Shown here piece by piece: positions 8,899 to 17,751 of a stretch of 64,000 nucleotides of DNA. Numbering within the stretch: the stretch's first letter is position 1; every line of letters begins with the position of its first letter. Source of the stretch: Alphaproteobacteria bacterium (GTDB lineage: Bacteria > Pseudomonadota > Alphaproteobacteria > Bin95). The notes beneath the pieces were generated by a model, which worked only from the letters and a program-made list of their open reading frames with translations, ran no database searches and had not been told where the DNA came from. The position numbers and the translations under genes were made by a program. Where the stretch lies: contig JAURGE010000007.1 in the NCBI GenBank assembly GCA_030833925.1, forward strand, positions 1 through 64,000, written 5' to 3'.

Positions 8899-9459
8899 AT
8901 GCGGATTGTTGGCGGCATTCACAGAGGACGGCCTATCAAAGCACCAGAGGGGTTAGATGTTCGTCCGACATCAGATCGCGTTCGGCAAGCTCTATTTAAT
9001 GTCCTTGAACACGGAAACCTGCCCAAAATTGGTAACCCGGTTGTTGATGCTGTAGTGTTGGATGCGTTTTCCGGCACAGGTGCTCTTGCGATTGAAGCTT
9101 TATCGCGTGGAGCAGCGTCGGCGATATGCATGGATAGTAACCAAAAGGTTTTGGAGCAAATTCAAGAAAACGTTGTTAGTCTATCTGAAATAAATAGGAT
9201 AAAACTGGTCCTAGCGGATGCAACGAAACCTCCTCGTGCGACTACTTCCGCTAATCTCATATTCATGGATCCGCCCTACGGCCTGGAGCTTCCCGAACTA
9301 GCATTAAAAGCTCTTTTAGCTGCTAACTGGATTGCCAAAGATGCAATTGTGGTCGTCGAAACCGGGTCGAACGAGACCGTCAATTCCATAGATGGCTTCA
9401 TCATTTGCGATCAACGCAAATATGGTCGAACCGCTCTAACTTTTCTGCAAGCTCATTAA
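8899..9459 (+). CDS. rsmD: 16S rRNA (guanine(966)-N2)-methyltransferase RsmD
   Basis: This 186-residue SAM-dependent methyltransferase would modify G966 of 16S rRNA during small-subunit assembly. It begins MRIVGGIHRGRPIKAP with RPTSDRVRQALFNVL, the RsmD signature. The SAM motif is VLDAFSGTGALAIEALSRGA and the catalytic motif is DPPY at residues 124-127. Length is normal. It lies 4 bases after the pseudouridine synthase and is the last gene of this plus-strand run; the next gene is convergent. Confidence 0.95.
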   Translation: MRIVGGIHRGRPIKAPEGLDVRPTSDRVRQALFNVLEHGNLPKIGNPVVDAVVLDAFSGTGALAIEALSRGAASAICMDSNQKVLEQIQENVVSLSEINRIKLVLADATKPPRATTSANLIFMDPPYGLELPELALKALLAANWIAKDAIVVVETGSNETVNSIDGFIICDQRKYGRTALTFLQAH

Positions 9460-9555
9460 TATTATCATTCGGATATAAATCTTAAAAAAAACTCGAAGCC
9501 TCACGCAGTCCTACGATCTTAACACGATATCATTAGTTGCAGCTGTGTAACCGCA

Positions 9556-10257
9556 TTACTCTGCAGCCAGACGTCCAAAACGTGTTTCAAGTTCAGACAA
9601 AACCGCATCCAAAGGTTCTACATCCGCCATTTTCATATCCATATCAAACATATTAGCTCGATGAACTTGCTGTGATCGGTCCCCACAGCAATCCTCAATA
9701 ACAGTCACGCGAAAATTGTGGTTAAACGCATCCAACGCACCAGCCCGAACACATCCTGAGGTTGAAATACCTACGATAATAATACTGTCGATACCCTCAT
9801 AACGAAGCCAACTTTCCAGAGGTGTAGCGAAGAAGGGGGAAGGTTTATTTTTCAGAACCACAACATCTCGCTGTCGAGGCCCATAGGACTCTGGCCATTG
9901 GTCAGCTTCAGGGTCAGAGGTGTATTGGTATGTGTTTGAAGTTCCAAGTTTTAAATTCCAAACGCCCCTCTTTGTGGGATGGCTTCTATCGTCTCGACGA
10001 CTATAAAAAATAGGCAAATTGAGTTGCCTAAATGCCTCGGTCACCCGAACTAAATTAGCCAGTAATCTCTCATCTCGCTCTGCACACATATCGTATTTTG
10101 GATCAACAAAATTATTTGTTGTATCGATATTCAAAAGTGCTGGTCTTGCTCCAATTCCAATTTTTTCGCCAAACCCAGCCTTTGCATAAGCTTGCATCTC
10201 AGACTCATCTATAAGGTCTGCCCATCGGCGCAGCTTGGCATTAGGTACCTTAGACAT
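9556..10257 (-). CDS. Isochorismatase-fold cysteine hydrolase
   Basis: The 233-residue protein has the isochorismatase / N-carbamoylsarcosine amidohydrolase fold. The D-K-C triad can be read: Asp45 in LLNIDTTNNFVD, Lys in VVLKNKPSPFF, and Cys in GISTSGCVRAGALDAF followed by VIEDCCGDR. A roughly 35-residue helical N-terminal extension resembles N-carbamoylsarcosine amidohydrolase-like members. It would hydrolyse an amide or carbamoyl group. It sits in an accessory cluster next to a nitroreductase, with a TauD-type dioxygenase on the other strand, consistent with breakdown of a small nitrogenous compound (inference). Confidence 0.84.
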   Translation of the reverse strand: MSKVPNAKLRRWADLIDESEMQAYAKAGFGEKIGIGARPALLNIDTTNNFVDPKYDMCAERDERLLANLVRVTEAFRQLNLPIFYSRRDDRSHPTKRGVWNLKLGTSNTYQYTSDPEADQWPESYGPRQRDVVVLKNKPSPFFATPLESWLRYEGIDSIIIVGISTSGCVRAGALDAFNHNFRVTVIEDCCGDRSQQVHRANMFDMDMKMADVEPLDAVLSELETRFGRLAAE

Positions 10258-10346
10258 CAGCCCATCCTGGTTTCAAACTGTTAGCATCAACTTTGTGACA
10301 CTTTAAAGCTTTTGAAACGCCTGAAGTTAATATTTTAAGCGATCCA

Positions 10347-11000
10347 TTACCCTTGCGCCGGCAACCAGGGTTCGCCAATTTTGTCGAGAAACACAAATTC
10401 ACCGATGTCCCCTCGCCCTACTGGCCCAAAATTACCCATCGGATACCCGATCGGTATTATAGCATAAGAGTGCACACCTTTCGGTAATCCTAGAGCCTTT
10501 TCAGACTCTTCCTCAAAGTAAAGGTGCCGGTTGGTGAGAGTGGCGCCAAGACCAAGCGTACGCGCAGCTAAAAGCATGTTCTGAACAGCAGGATAAATTG
10601 ATGCCCCCGAGTGACGAGTTGGCTTCGCGTCACCGTGATCTATGCACGCCACGACCCAGATTGGTGCTTCATGGAAATGATCTGTGAGGTATTCAACTGC
10701 AGAATGCTGTCGATGGTAGCTTTCTTTTGTTGCGCCTGGCGGAGGCTTTATTGTTGAGTAGCGGGGACTAATCCATTCGTCATAAGCACGTTTATAAATT
10801 TTTTGGACCTTTTTCTTAATTTCAACGTCTTTGACTACCAAGAACCTCCAGGTTTGCATGTTACCGCCATTTGCTGCGGACATGCCGGCTTTTAAAATTT
10901 TAACGATTAAATGATCTGGAACTGGATCGGGTCTTAACCGGCGCATGGCCCTTGTTGTTGCCATGATGTCGAAGACATCTCGTGAAGAAAGATCAACCAT
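10347..11000 (-). CDS. Nitroreductase-family FMN oxidoreductase
   Basis: The protein is 217 residues with the nitroreductase fold. TTRAMRRLRPDPVPDHLI gives the FMN-phosphate Arg cluster, AANGGNMQTWRFLVVKD the second FMN contact, NMLLAARTLGLGATLT the dimer helix, and YAIIPIGYPMGNFG the C-terminal strand. Members reduce nitro groups, quinones or other activated substrates with NAD(P)H. It lies upstream of the isochorismatase-like gene on the same strand (89-base gap), and its start faces the divergent dioxygenase gene across a 173-base gap that must contain both promoters. The substrate is unknown. Confidence 0.87.
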   Translation of the reverse strand: MVDLSSRDVFDIMATTRAMRRLRPDPVPDHLIVKILKAGMSAANGGNMQTWRFLVVKDVEIKKKVQKIYKRAYDEWISPRYSTIKPPPGATKESYHRQHSAVEYLTDHFHEAPIWVVACIDHGDAKPTRHSGASIYPAVQNMLLAARTLGLGATLTNRHLYFEEESEKALGLPKGVHSYAIIPIGYPMGNFGPVGRGDIGEFVFLDKIGEPWLPAQG

Positions 11001-11173
11001 TAAAATTACACTCCGAATGATAAATGCATCTAATAAAGTTCAGCAAACAAACCTAATTAGTTAAATTTTCTAATACATCACCACTTCAGATAATTTCAGG
11101 CAACAAAAAAGGGCTATGGCAATCCGGCCTAACAGGTTTACCATTAATTATTATAGCAAGGGAGGTTTGCTAG

Positions 11174-12058
11174 ATGCCGCTCTCTATTAGCCAATTGGGC
11201 CCCTGTTTTGCGGGCGAAGTTACCAACATAGACTTAACCAAACCACTTGCCGCTGGTGTTGCACAAGAAATCCACGATGCAATGGATGAGTATGCTGTTT
11301 TGGTCTTCCCAAACCAGGACTTCACAGATGAAACCCAGATTTCATTCACTGAACAGCTAGGCCCAATTGAGCATTCGATTGGAGCAGGGCTAAGAAAGCC
11401 GGATGAATATCGGCTTTCAACTCACTTCGCCGACGTATCAAATCTCGATAAAGAAAATAACGTTTATGGACGTGAAGACCGTCGGCGGCTCTTTGCCATA
11501 GGGAACCGTCTCTGGCATTCCGATAGCAGTTTCAAAGTTGTGCCTGCCAAGTATTCACTGCTTCACGCTCGTGCGATCCCATCAAAGGGTGGCAACACTG
11601 AATTTGCGGACATGCGGACAGCATATGATGAACTAGAACAGGAGATGAAAGACCACATAGATGGAATGATTGCCGAGCATACGCAGATTCATAGTAGAAG
11701 ATCTGTTGGCTTCGAAGAATTCGACGAAGAAGAGCGAATTCGCATGGCTCCGGTAAAACAGCGGCTTGTCAGAACTCACCCATCAACTGGCCGAAAATCA
11801 CTGTATCTTTCTAGCCATGCTGGTCGGATTGATGGTGTTCCAGTTACTGAAGCAATGCTTTTATTAAAAGACCTCACTGAGCATGCCACTCAGCGGGAAT
11901 ATGTTTATTCACATAAATGGCGGCTGCACGATCTGGTCATTTGGGATAACCGCCGGACAATGCACAGGGCTCGCCCCTTCCCCGAGCATGAGCCACGTGA
12001 CATGCGACGAACGACTGTAATTGGTGATGGTCCAACCGTTGACCAGAAGGTGGCCTGA
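11174..12058 (+). CDS. TauD/TfdA-family Fe(II)/2-oxoglutarate dioxygenase
   Basis: The 294-residue protein is a TauD/TfdA-type dioxygenase. The iron site is WHSD (His115, Asp117) with distal His264 in RRTMHRARPF. The 2-oxoglutarate-binding Arg lies shortly after in DMRRTT. The N-terminal VTNIDLTKPL and AVLVFPNQDFTDE are typical. It resembles the 2,4-D / alkylsulfonate dioxygenase branch. GGGAGG precedes ATG 11174 (about 11160-11165). Its stop directly abuts the stop of the convergent alpha/beta hydrolase. The substrate cannot be deduced; taurine, sulfonates or carboxylate ethers are family possibilities. Confidence 0.9.
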   Translation: MPLSISQLGPCFAGEVTNIDLTKPLAAGVAQEIHDAMDEYAVLVFPNQDFTDETQISFTEQLGPIEHSIGAGLRKPDEYRLSTHFADVSNLDKENNVYGREDRRRLFAIGNRLWHSDSSFKVVPAKYSLLHARAIPSKGGNTEFADMRTAYDELEQEMKDHIDGMIAEHTQIHSRRSVGFEEFDEEERIRMAPVKQRLVRTHPSTGRKSLYLSSHAGRIDGVPVTEAMLLLKDLTEHATQREYVYSHKWRLHDLVIWDNRRTMHRARPFPEHEPRDMRRTTVIGDGPTVDQKVA

Positions 12059-12901
12059 TTACTTTCCGCTCGAGCGCGCAAAGAACTCTAGAAGGGTAGA
12101 ATTGAAAATATTTGGAGATTCCCAAAAAAGTGGATGCCCAACATCTGGTACGATCACTGACTCGGCAGAACCTATTCGTGGAATAATGTGTCGGAGTAAG
12201 GCAGGCGGCAGATATAGGTCTGCACCGCCTGTCATTAAAAGCATTGGCACCTGGTTGGACGCTAAATTCTTCCAGTTAATCTGCGCAATACGTCCTTGAA
12301 CAACACGCTGTTTCTTAGGCCCAAAATTATTTAGGTGATAGATTTCAAGGAATTCCTTTACGCCGTCAGGATCAAGAGCTCGAAAGGAGGCAGAAATCTC
12401 ACGTGCTTCGACTGGAAGCTCATTAAACCAGCTTGGCCGGGCTCTTTCTGATGCAATCTTATAGTCATCTTCTTCGATGCTCATAAGGCTTGATGCAACG
12501 ACAGAAGAAATTGTCCGTTCGGGAAATGCCAGAGTAAAATCAAGCGCGCAGGAGCCCCCTGCAGCAGAGCCAACCACATGCACACGCTGTATACCAAAAC
12601 AGTCAAGAAGAAGCGCTAAATCACCGGCCTCGGTTCCGTGGTCATTAACGGGGCCAATTTCTGACCCAAAATATCCACGCCTTGAATAACCTATTACGCG
12701 ATACCCAGCCTTGGCAAATATCGGCTGTTGTCTACTCCACGACCTATGGTTTCCTGAATGGGGATGAATAAAAACAACTACCTCTCCATCACCGGAGGTG
12801 TCCCAAGCATACAATGCAGCACCATTTGCAAGCCGATGAATACCCTCGTACTGCTTAACCTGAATTGGTGGAGGTGGCAGGGGCAAGGCATCCACTAACA
12901 A
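12059..12901 (-). CDS. Alpha/beta hydrolase
   Basis: The 280-residue alpha/beta-hydrolase fold protein shows FIHPHSGNHRSW (oxyanion region), VIGYSRRGYFGS, the nucleophile elbow VVGSAAGGSCAL (Ser in GSAAG), GGADLYLP (acid) and DVGHPLF (His). It resembles 3-oxoadipate enol-lactonase-type hydrolases. The start is a TTG at 12901 with AGGA 9 bases upstream; a GTG two codons further in is possible. Its end touches the dioxygenase stop, tail to tail. Function in the neighbouring accessory pathway is only inferred. Confidence 0.82.
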   Translation of the reverse strand: MLVDALPLPPPPIQVKQYEGIHRLANGAALYAWDTSGDGEVVVFIHPHSGNHRSWSRQQPIFAKAGYRVIGYSRRGYFGSEIGPVNDHGTEAGDLALLLDCFGIQRVHVVGSAAGGSCALDFTLAFPERTISSVVASSLMSIEEDDYKIASERARPSWFNELPVEAREISASFRALDPDGVKEFLEIYHLNNFGPKKQRVVQGRIAQINWKNLASNQVPMLLMTGGADLYLPPALLRHIIPRIGSAESVIVPDVGHPLFWESPNIFNSTLLEFFARSSGK

Positions 12902-12944
12902 TTTCTAAATCCTGCATGACTGAATAGAGATAACTGCTGGCTAC

Positions 12945-13616
12945 TTATTGAGGCCGATCTAGAGCCACAACATCGCCATTTTGCATAAGTAACATCCGAT
13001 CGATCAGATCAATAAATAACCCATGCGCAACAACACCTGGGGTCATATTCAGCAAAACATCCAATTCATATGGATCTTCTATTAACTCAAATGCCGCATC
13101 AATAATCCAATGGCCCTCATCGGACACAAAAGGCTTGCCATCTTGCAATCTGATTTCGGATTTAGCCCCTAGGTCAGATATTTTTCTCAAAACCACAGAG
13201 CTTGCAAAAGGCGAAACCTCAATGGGAAGTGGGAATTTACCGAGTCTATCAACTAATTTTGTGTCATCACCGATGTACACTACTGTCTCTGAGATACTGG
13301 CAACGATCTTTTCACGCATTAAAGCACCGCCGCCGCCCTTTATTGCAGTTAAATTGGCATCTACCTCATCAACTCCATCAACAGTAAGGTCAATTTTACT
13401 CAGAACATCTAAGCCAACAACATCAAACCCGAGCCCTAACGCCATAACCGCTGTAGCCTCAGATGTAGCCACGCAGCGCGGTCGGAGACCCCTCTCAGCT
13501 AAGGCTTGGATAAAACAAGTAGCTGTTGAGCCGGTACCCAATCCAAGGGTCATTCCAGATTCGACAAGGTCTGCCGCAGCCTTGCCAACACGCTCTTTCT
13601 GATCTTGTTGGGACAC
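12945..13616 (-). CDS. rpiA: Ribose-5-phosphate isomerase A
   Basis: This 223-residue enzyme interconverts ribose 5-phosphate and ribulose 5-phosphate in the pentose phosphate pathway. Signature motifs are GLGTGSTATCFIQAL, TSEATAVMALGLGFDVV, DLTVDGVDEVDANL (catalytic Asp/Glu) and IKGGGGALMREKIVA (catalytic Lys). The start is GTG at 13616. It lies on the minus strand downstream of recJ with an 83-base gap, so it may be read with the recJ operon or separately. Length and all catalytic motifs are normal. Confidence 0.95.
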   Translation of the reverse strand: MSQQDQKERVGKAAADLVESGMTLGLGTGSTATCFIQALAERGLRPRCVATSEATAVMALGLGFDVVGLDVLSKIDLTVDGVDEVDANLTAIKGGGGALMREKIVASISETVVYIGDDTKLVDRLGKFPLPIEVSPFASSVVLRKISDLGAKSEIRLQDGKPFVSDEGHWIIDAAFELIEDPYELDVLLNMTPGVVAHGLFIDLIDRMLLMQNGDVVALDRPQ

Positions 13617-13699
13617 GTCTGTCTAACCATTTCCGCGTTGAGTGAACATATTCATTCTGCAGTATTAAAAATTTAACGCCAACAGGCTGGAGTGTGCCA

Positions 13700-15460
13700 T
13701 TAATTTGCTAACGCCGCATCCTCCAACACCAACCTAGCTTCATCCCTTCCCTGCCATGTATTAATTTCAATTCGACCGGCAACGTGAATTACGGGCGGTT
13801 TAGAGCAAATAAAGTCGCCCAAGTCCGAACCAACACTGCGAAAACACATTGCGGAAATCCTGGAGCTATCAGGTCCTTCTAATTGAAGCGCTAAATGCGC
13901 CTCCTTAATAATTTTAATATCTCGAACCCGAAGCCCCCCGAGTGCAAATCTTGGTTCCGGATTACCCATTCCAAAAGGAGCCAGTCTATCTAGAGCGGTA
14001 GCCGCGGCATATGCCCCTTGCGGCCCGACGACTGCATCGATCCTCATAGAAGACTGTGAAGCTGCTTTTTCAATACTATCAGAAATTAAATCAGATAACG
14101 CTTTAATAAAACTTGAAAAGCCGTTGTCATCTAGCCGAAAACCAGCAGCCATGTTGTGGCCACCCCCTGAGATTAATAAGCCGCTCTCACGAAGTGCAAT
14201 AACTGCTGGACCAAGCGCCACACCAGGAATTGACCGACCTGAGCCGGTAGCAATTCCATTTTCAATTGACGCCACCAGGGCAGGACGCCCGAACCGTTCA
14301 ACTAGGCGACTTGCAACAATACCAACTACTCCTTGCCGCCACCCCTGCCCTTTGACAGCAATAACTTTGGCCCCCTGCGCTGCCTGACTTTCTGCCTCTA
14401 AAACTGCTTCATCGAAGACAGAACGCTCTATTTGCTGACGTTCACGATTGAGATTATCCAATTCGGCGGCAATTTTTGCAGCCTTCTCTGGATCATCCGT
14501 AGATAACAATTCAAGGCCCAAATCACTTTGGCCAATCCGCCCCCCTGCATTAATCCTTGGCCCAACGATAAAACCCATATGTGAAGCTTTTAAGCTTCCA
14601 GATACACCTGCCAACCTTAACAATTCCGCGATACCAATTTTAGGCCGTTGAGACATCGCACGAAGACCTTGGGCAACTAAAGCCCGGTTAACTCCAGTCA
14701 GAGGTGCCACATCAGCGATAGTTCCCAGTGCGACTAAATCGAGAAAACTCAAAAGATCGATATCGCTCCCAAGTTTTCGCCTGAGAGCTACAACGAACAA
14801 AAAAACCACACCAACGGCAGCTAACTGAGTGTGAGGGCTTGTTTCATCAGCTCTGTTTGGATTAACCACAGCATAAGCAGCGGGTGTTTCGGCTGCTCCC
14901 ACATGGTGGTCGAGGACGATAACGTCTACGCCGAGGGCATTAGCGGAATCAATCGCCTCAAATGCAGTAGCACCACAATCTAATGTGATAACTAGACTAG
15001 CGCCCATTTCTCTGAGCTTGGCGATAGCGCGAGGATTAGGGCCGTATCCTTCTTTTTCTCTGTCTGGGACGTAAGTAACTGTATCACCACCTACTGCCTC
15101 AAGAAATCTTCGAAGCAGAGCTCCAGAAGTTGCACCATCAACATCATAGTCGGCTAAAATTGCAATCCGCTCACTGGAGTTAAGAGCTTTAATAACACGC
15201 TCAACGGCAACATCCATATCAAGGAAATCTGACGGGTCAGGAAGTTGTTCTCTTAACCTGGGCGTCAAATACGCATCAGCATCTTCCGGACTTGAAGTGC
15301 GAGCAGCTAAAACACTAGCAACCGCGTCGGGAAGATCAAATTGTCTAGCAAGAAATTGAGCGCGCTGCGTATCTCCTGCGGCAGAGACCCAAGCCTTTCC
15401 ACTCGCTGACTTGTTAACATTAAGAACGAATTCAGAGAGCAAAAAGCAAACTCTCCTCAA
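13700..15460 (-). CDS. recJ: Single-stranded-DNA-specific exonuclease RecJ
   Basis: RecJ degrades single-stranded DNA 5'-3' in recombination and mismatch repair. The 586-residue protein has DHH-phosphoesterase motifs ADYDVDGATSGALL and VIVLDHHVG, then the DHHA1 domain with GQGWRQGVVGIVASRL and SGGGHNMAAGF, and a C-terminal OB-like domain. It starts with TTG at 15460 overlapping the glpX stop (TTGA), so it is translationally coupled to glpX. The order hom-glpX-recJ is typical of alphaproteobacteria. Confidence 0.95.
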   Translation of the reverse strand: MRRVCFLLSEFVLNVNKSASGKAWVSAAGDTQRAQFLARQFDLPDAVASVLAARTSSPEDADAYLTPRLREQLPDPSDFLDMDVAVERVIKALNSSERIAILADYDVDGATSGALLRRFLEAVGGDTVTYVPDREKEGYGPNPRAIAKLREMGASLVITLDCGATAFEAIDSANALGVDVIVLDHHVGAAETPAAYAVVNPNRADETSPHTQLAAVGVVFLFVVALRRKLGSDIDLLSFLDLVALGTIADVAPLTGVNRALVAQGLRAMSQRPKIGIAELLRLAGVSGSLKASHMGFIVGPRINAGGRIGQSDLGLELLSTDDPEKAAKIAAELDNLNRERQQIERSVFDEAVLEAESQAAQGAKVIAVKGQGWRQGVVGIVASRLVERFGRPALVASIENGIATGSGRSIPGVALGPAVIALRESGLLISGGGHNMAAGFRLDDNGFSSFIKALSDLISDSIEKAASQSSMRIDAVVGPQGAYAAATALDRLAPFGMGNPEPRFALGGLRVRDIKIIKEAHLALQLEGPDSSRISAMCFRSVGSDLGDFICSKPPVIHVAGRIEINTWQGRDEARLVLEDAALAN

Positions 15461-16431
15461 TCAAACATCGATTTTCGCTCAAAATTGTGAAAGGTCTCTA
15501 TTTTACGAACAGTTCCTGTCTTGGAACGCATAACTAGGGACTGTGTCGTTACCCCTTGTCCTTCCCGACGAACACCAGCAAGCATGGAACCGCTAGTCAC
15601 ACCTGTCGCAGCAAACATTACATCGCCAGAGGCTAATTCTTCTAGATTATATTTACGGTTTAAATCTTCTACACCTATCCGATGGGCGCGCCCGCGCTCA
15701 TCGTCGTTCCTAAAAATTAAACGTCCTTGAAATTGCCCGCCGATGCAACGAAGGGCTGCAGCGGCAAGCACGCCCTCGGGAGCACCGCCAGATCCCATAT
15801 AAATATCTACACCGCTGTCGGGATTTGTCGTCGCTATGACGCCAGACACATCACCATCAGAAATAAGCATGATGCGCGCACCAGAATTTCTGACCTCTTC
15901 AATCAATTCTTGATGACGGGGACGATCAAGTATGCACGCCACTAAATCCTGTATTTTTACACCTCTGGCATCCGCCAGATTATGAAGATTTTGAGTAGGC
16001 GTATTATCAAGATCGATCACACCGGCTGGAAGCCCTGGTCCAACACCTATTTTATCCATGTAGACATCCGGAGCATGCAAAAAGCCCCCATCATCTGCCA
16101 TAGCAATAACCGCTAGAGCATTTGCTCCGCCCTTTGCGGTAATCGTCGTTCCTTCTAAAGGGTCCAACGCAATGTCTATCTTAGGACCTTTACCAGTGCC
16201 AACTTTCTCTCCGATGAAAAGCATTGGCGCTTCATCGCGCTCGCCCTCTCCAATCACAACCTTGCCATCTATGTCTAAGGAATTGAGTGCTTGCCTCATC
16301 GCATCAACAGCGGCCTGGTCTGCAGCCTTTTCATCGCCACGCCCCATTAGGCGGGATGCAGCGAGCGCCGCAAATTCTGTAACACGTACTGCCTCAAGCG
16401 CCAGGTTACGGTCCATCTTTTCTAATGACAT
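15457..16431 (-). CDS. glpX: Class II fructose-1,6-bisphosphatase GlpX
   Basis: The 324-residue enzyme dephosphorylates fructose 1,6-bisphosphate in gluconeogenesis. Motifs seen are MDRNLALEAVRVTEFAALAA, VVIGEGERDEAPMLFIGE, the metal-binding DPLEGTT and GSGGAPEGVLAAAAL. Length is normal for class II FBPase. It follows hom by 33 bases and overlaps recJ by 4 bases, forming an operon with the aminotransferase and hom genes upstream. No class I FBPase is visible in the window. Confidence 0.96.
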   Translation of the reverse strand: MSLEKMDRNLALEAVRVTEFAALAASRLMGRGDEKAADQAAVDAMRQALNSLDIDGKVVIGEGERDEAPMLFIGEKVGTGKGPKIDIALDPLEGTTITAKGGANALAVIAMADDGGFLHAPDVYMDKIGVGPGLPAGVIDLDNTPTQNLHNLADARGVKIQDLVACILDRPRHQELIEEVRNSGARIMLISDGDVSGVIATTNPDSGVDIYMGSGGAPEGVLAAAALRCIGGQFQGRLIFRNDDERGRAHRIGVEDLNRKYNLEELASGDVMFAATGVTSGSMLAGVRREGQGVTTQSLVMRSKTGTVRKIETFHNFERKSMFD

Positions 16432-16464
16432 ATTCTAGTTTCCTCCGACCTTTAAAAGGCGCAC

Positions 16465-17751
16465 TTAGATAGATTCTATCCGCATCAAAATAGGGGGTTC
16501 TGCTACAGTCGCCAATGCACTCAGCTCTGTGACCACATTGCGGATCGTGCCCTCATTTGTATCATGCGTAGTCATTACAACAGGCACAGCTTCTTCAGGC
16601 TGACGTCCATGCTGCAATAGAGACTCTATTGATACACCGTTACGCCCAAACACATCGGCCATTGCTGCTATCACACCTGGGCGATCAATGACCATGACCC
16701 GGATGTAATACGAACCAGATCGAGCCGAGACTGGTGTAACTGATAACTCCTTTAGAGTTGAAGCCGCACCGCCAAAACCTCGCGCACCTCTTCCTCCGGC
16801 TATATCCACGATGTCACCCATAACTGCCGACGCTGTTGCCCCACCGCCAGCTCCTGGGCCGACCAGTAACGACTGGCCTACAGGTAAACCTTCAATGAGA
16901 ACGGCATTCGTCACACCATCAACGCGTGCTAGCGGGTGTGATTTTGGGGTCATGCAAGCAGATACCCTCTGCATTAGACCTTCTGGCGTTTTCTCAGCCA
17001 CGCCAATCAGCCGAATTTGATAACCCAATTCTTTGGCAAACCGGATGTCGAGATCCGACACATGCCTAATCCCAGAGGTATCGACGGACTCAAAATGTGG
17101 GGTGCCTCCAAATGCAATAGCGGCCAAAATAGAGAGCTTCTGCGCAGCATCGACACCATCGATGTCAAAAGCTGGATCAGCCTCGGCGTAACCCATTTCT
17201 TGGGCTTCCTTTAACACGTCGGCGAAGGAGCGTCCGGTTTCAAACATTTCTGTAACTATATAGTTACATGTCCCGTTCAGGATCCCTGAAACTCTATTAA
17301 TCCGGTTTCCTGCCAAACCCTCTTTGAGTGCCTTTAAAACCGGTATCCCCCCGGCTACAGCAGCCTCAAAGGCTAGAGTAACGTTGTGATTTTCAGCCAG
17401 CGAGGCCAACGTGGCTCCATGCCGCGATATCATTGCCTTGTTCGCAGTAACCAGGTGCTTACCAGCAGCAAGCGCTGCTTCTGCTATCTGTAAGGCAACA
17501 CCACCTTCGCCACCGACAAGCTCAACCACCACATCAACATCATCGCTTGCAACAAGTGATAACGGGTCATCTCGCCATACATAATCTCGGAGATTGATCC
17601 CACGGTCCTTTAATTTATCGCGCGCAGATACTTCTGTAACCTGTACCGCCTGGCCTGACCGCGCCTCAATGATATCGGCGTGATCCTTGAGCGTGCGAAG
17701 TGTTTCGGAACCAACAACTCCTAATCCGATAACTCCCAATCGCATCGTCAT
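16465..17751 (-). CDS. hom: Homoserine dehydrogenase
   Basis: This 428-residue NAD(P)-dependent enzyme reduces aspartate semialdehyde to homoserine for threonine and methionine synthesis. The Rossmann motif GVIGLGVVGSETL is at the N-terminus. ALKEGLAGNRINRVSGILNGTCNYI and EADPAFDIDGVDAAQKL form the catalytic domain, and a C-terminal ACT domain (YYIRVMVIDRPGVIAAMADV) suggests feedback control. The start overlaps the aminotransferase stop by 4 bases (ATGA). It is a stand-alone form, not fused to aspartokinase. Confidence 0.96.
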   Translation of the reverse strand: MTMRLGVIGLGVVGSETLRTLKDHADIIEARSGQAVQVTEVSARDKLKDRGINLRDYVWRDDPLSLVASDDVDVVVELVGGEGGVALQIAEAALAAGKHLVTANKAMISRHGATLASLAENHNVTLAFEAAVAGGIPVLKALKEGLAGNRINRVSGILNGTCNYIVTEMFETGRSFADVLKEAQEMGYAEADPAFDIDGVDAAQKLSILAAIAFGGTPHFESVDTSGIRHVSDLDIRFAKELGYQIRLIGVAEKTPEGLMQRVSACMTPKSHPLARVDGVTNAVLIEGLPVGQSLLVGPGAGGGATASAVMGDIVDIAGGRGARGFGGAASTLKELSVTPVSARSGSYYIRVMVIDRPGVIAAMADVFGRNGVSIESLLQHGRQPEEAVPVVMTTHDTNEGTIRNVVTELSALATVAEPPILMRIESI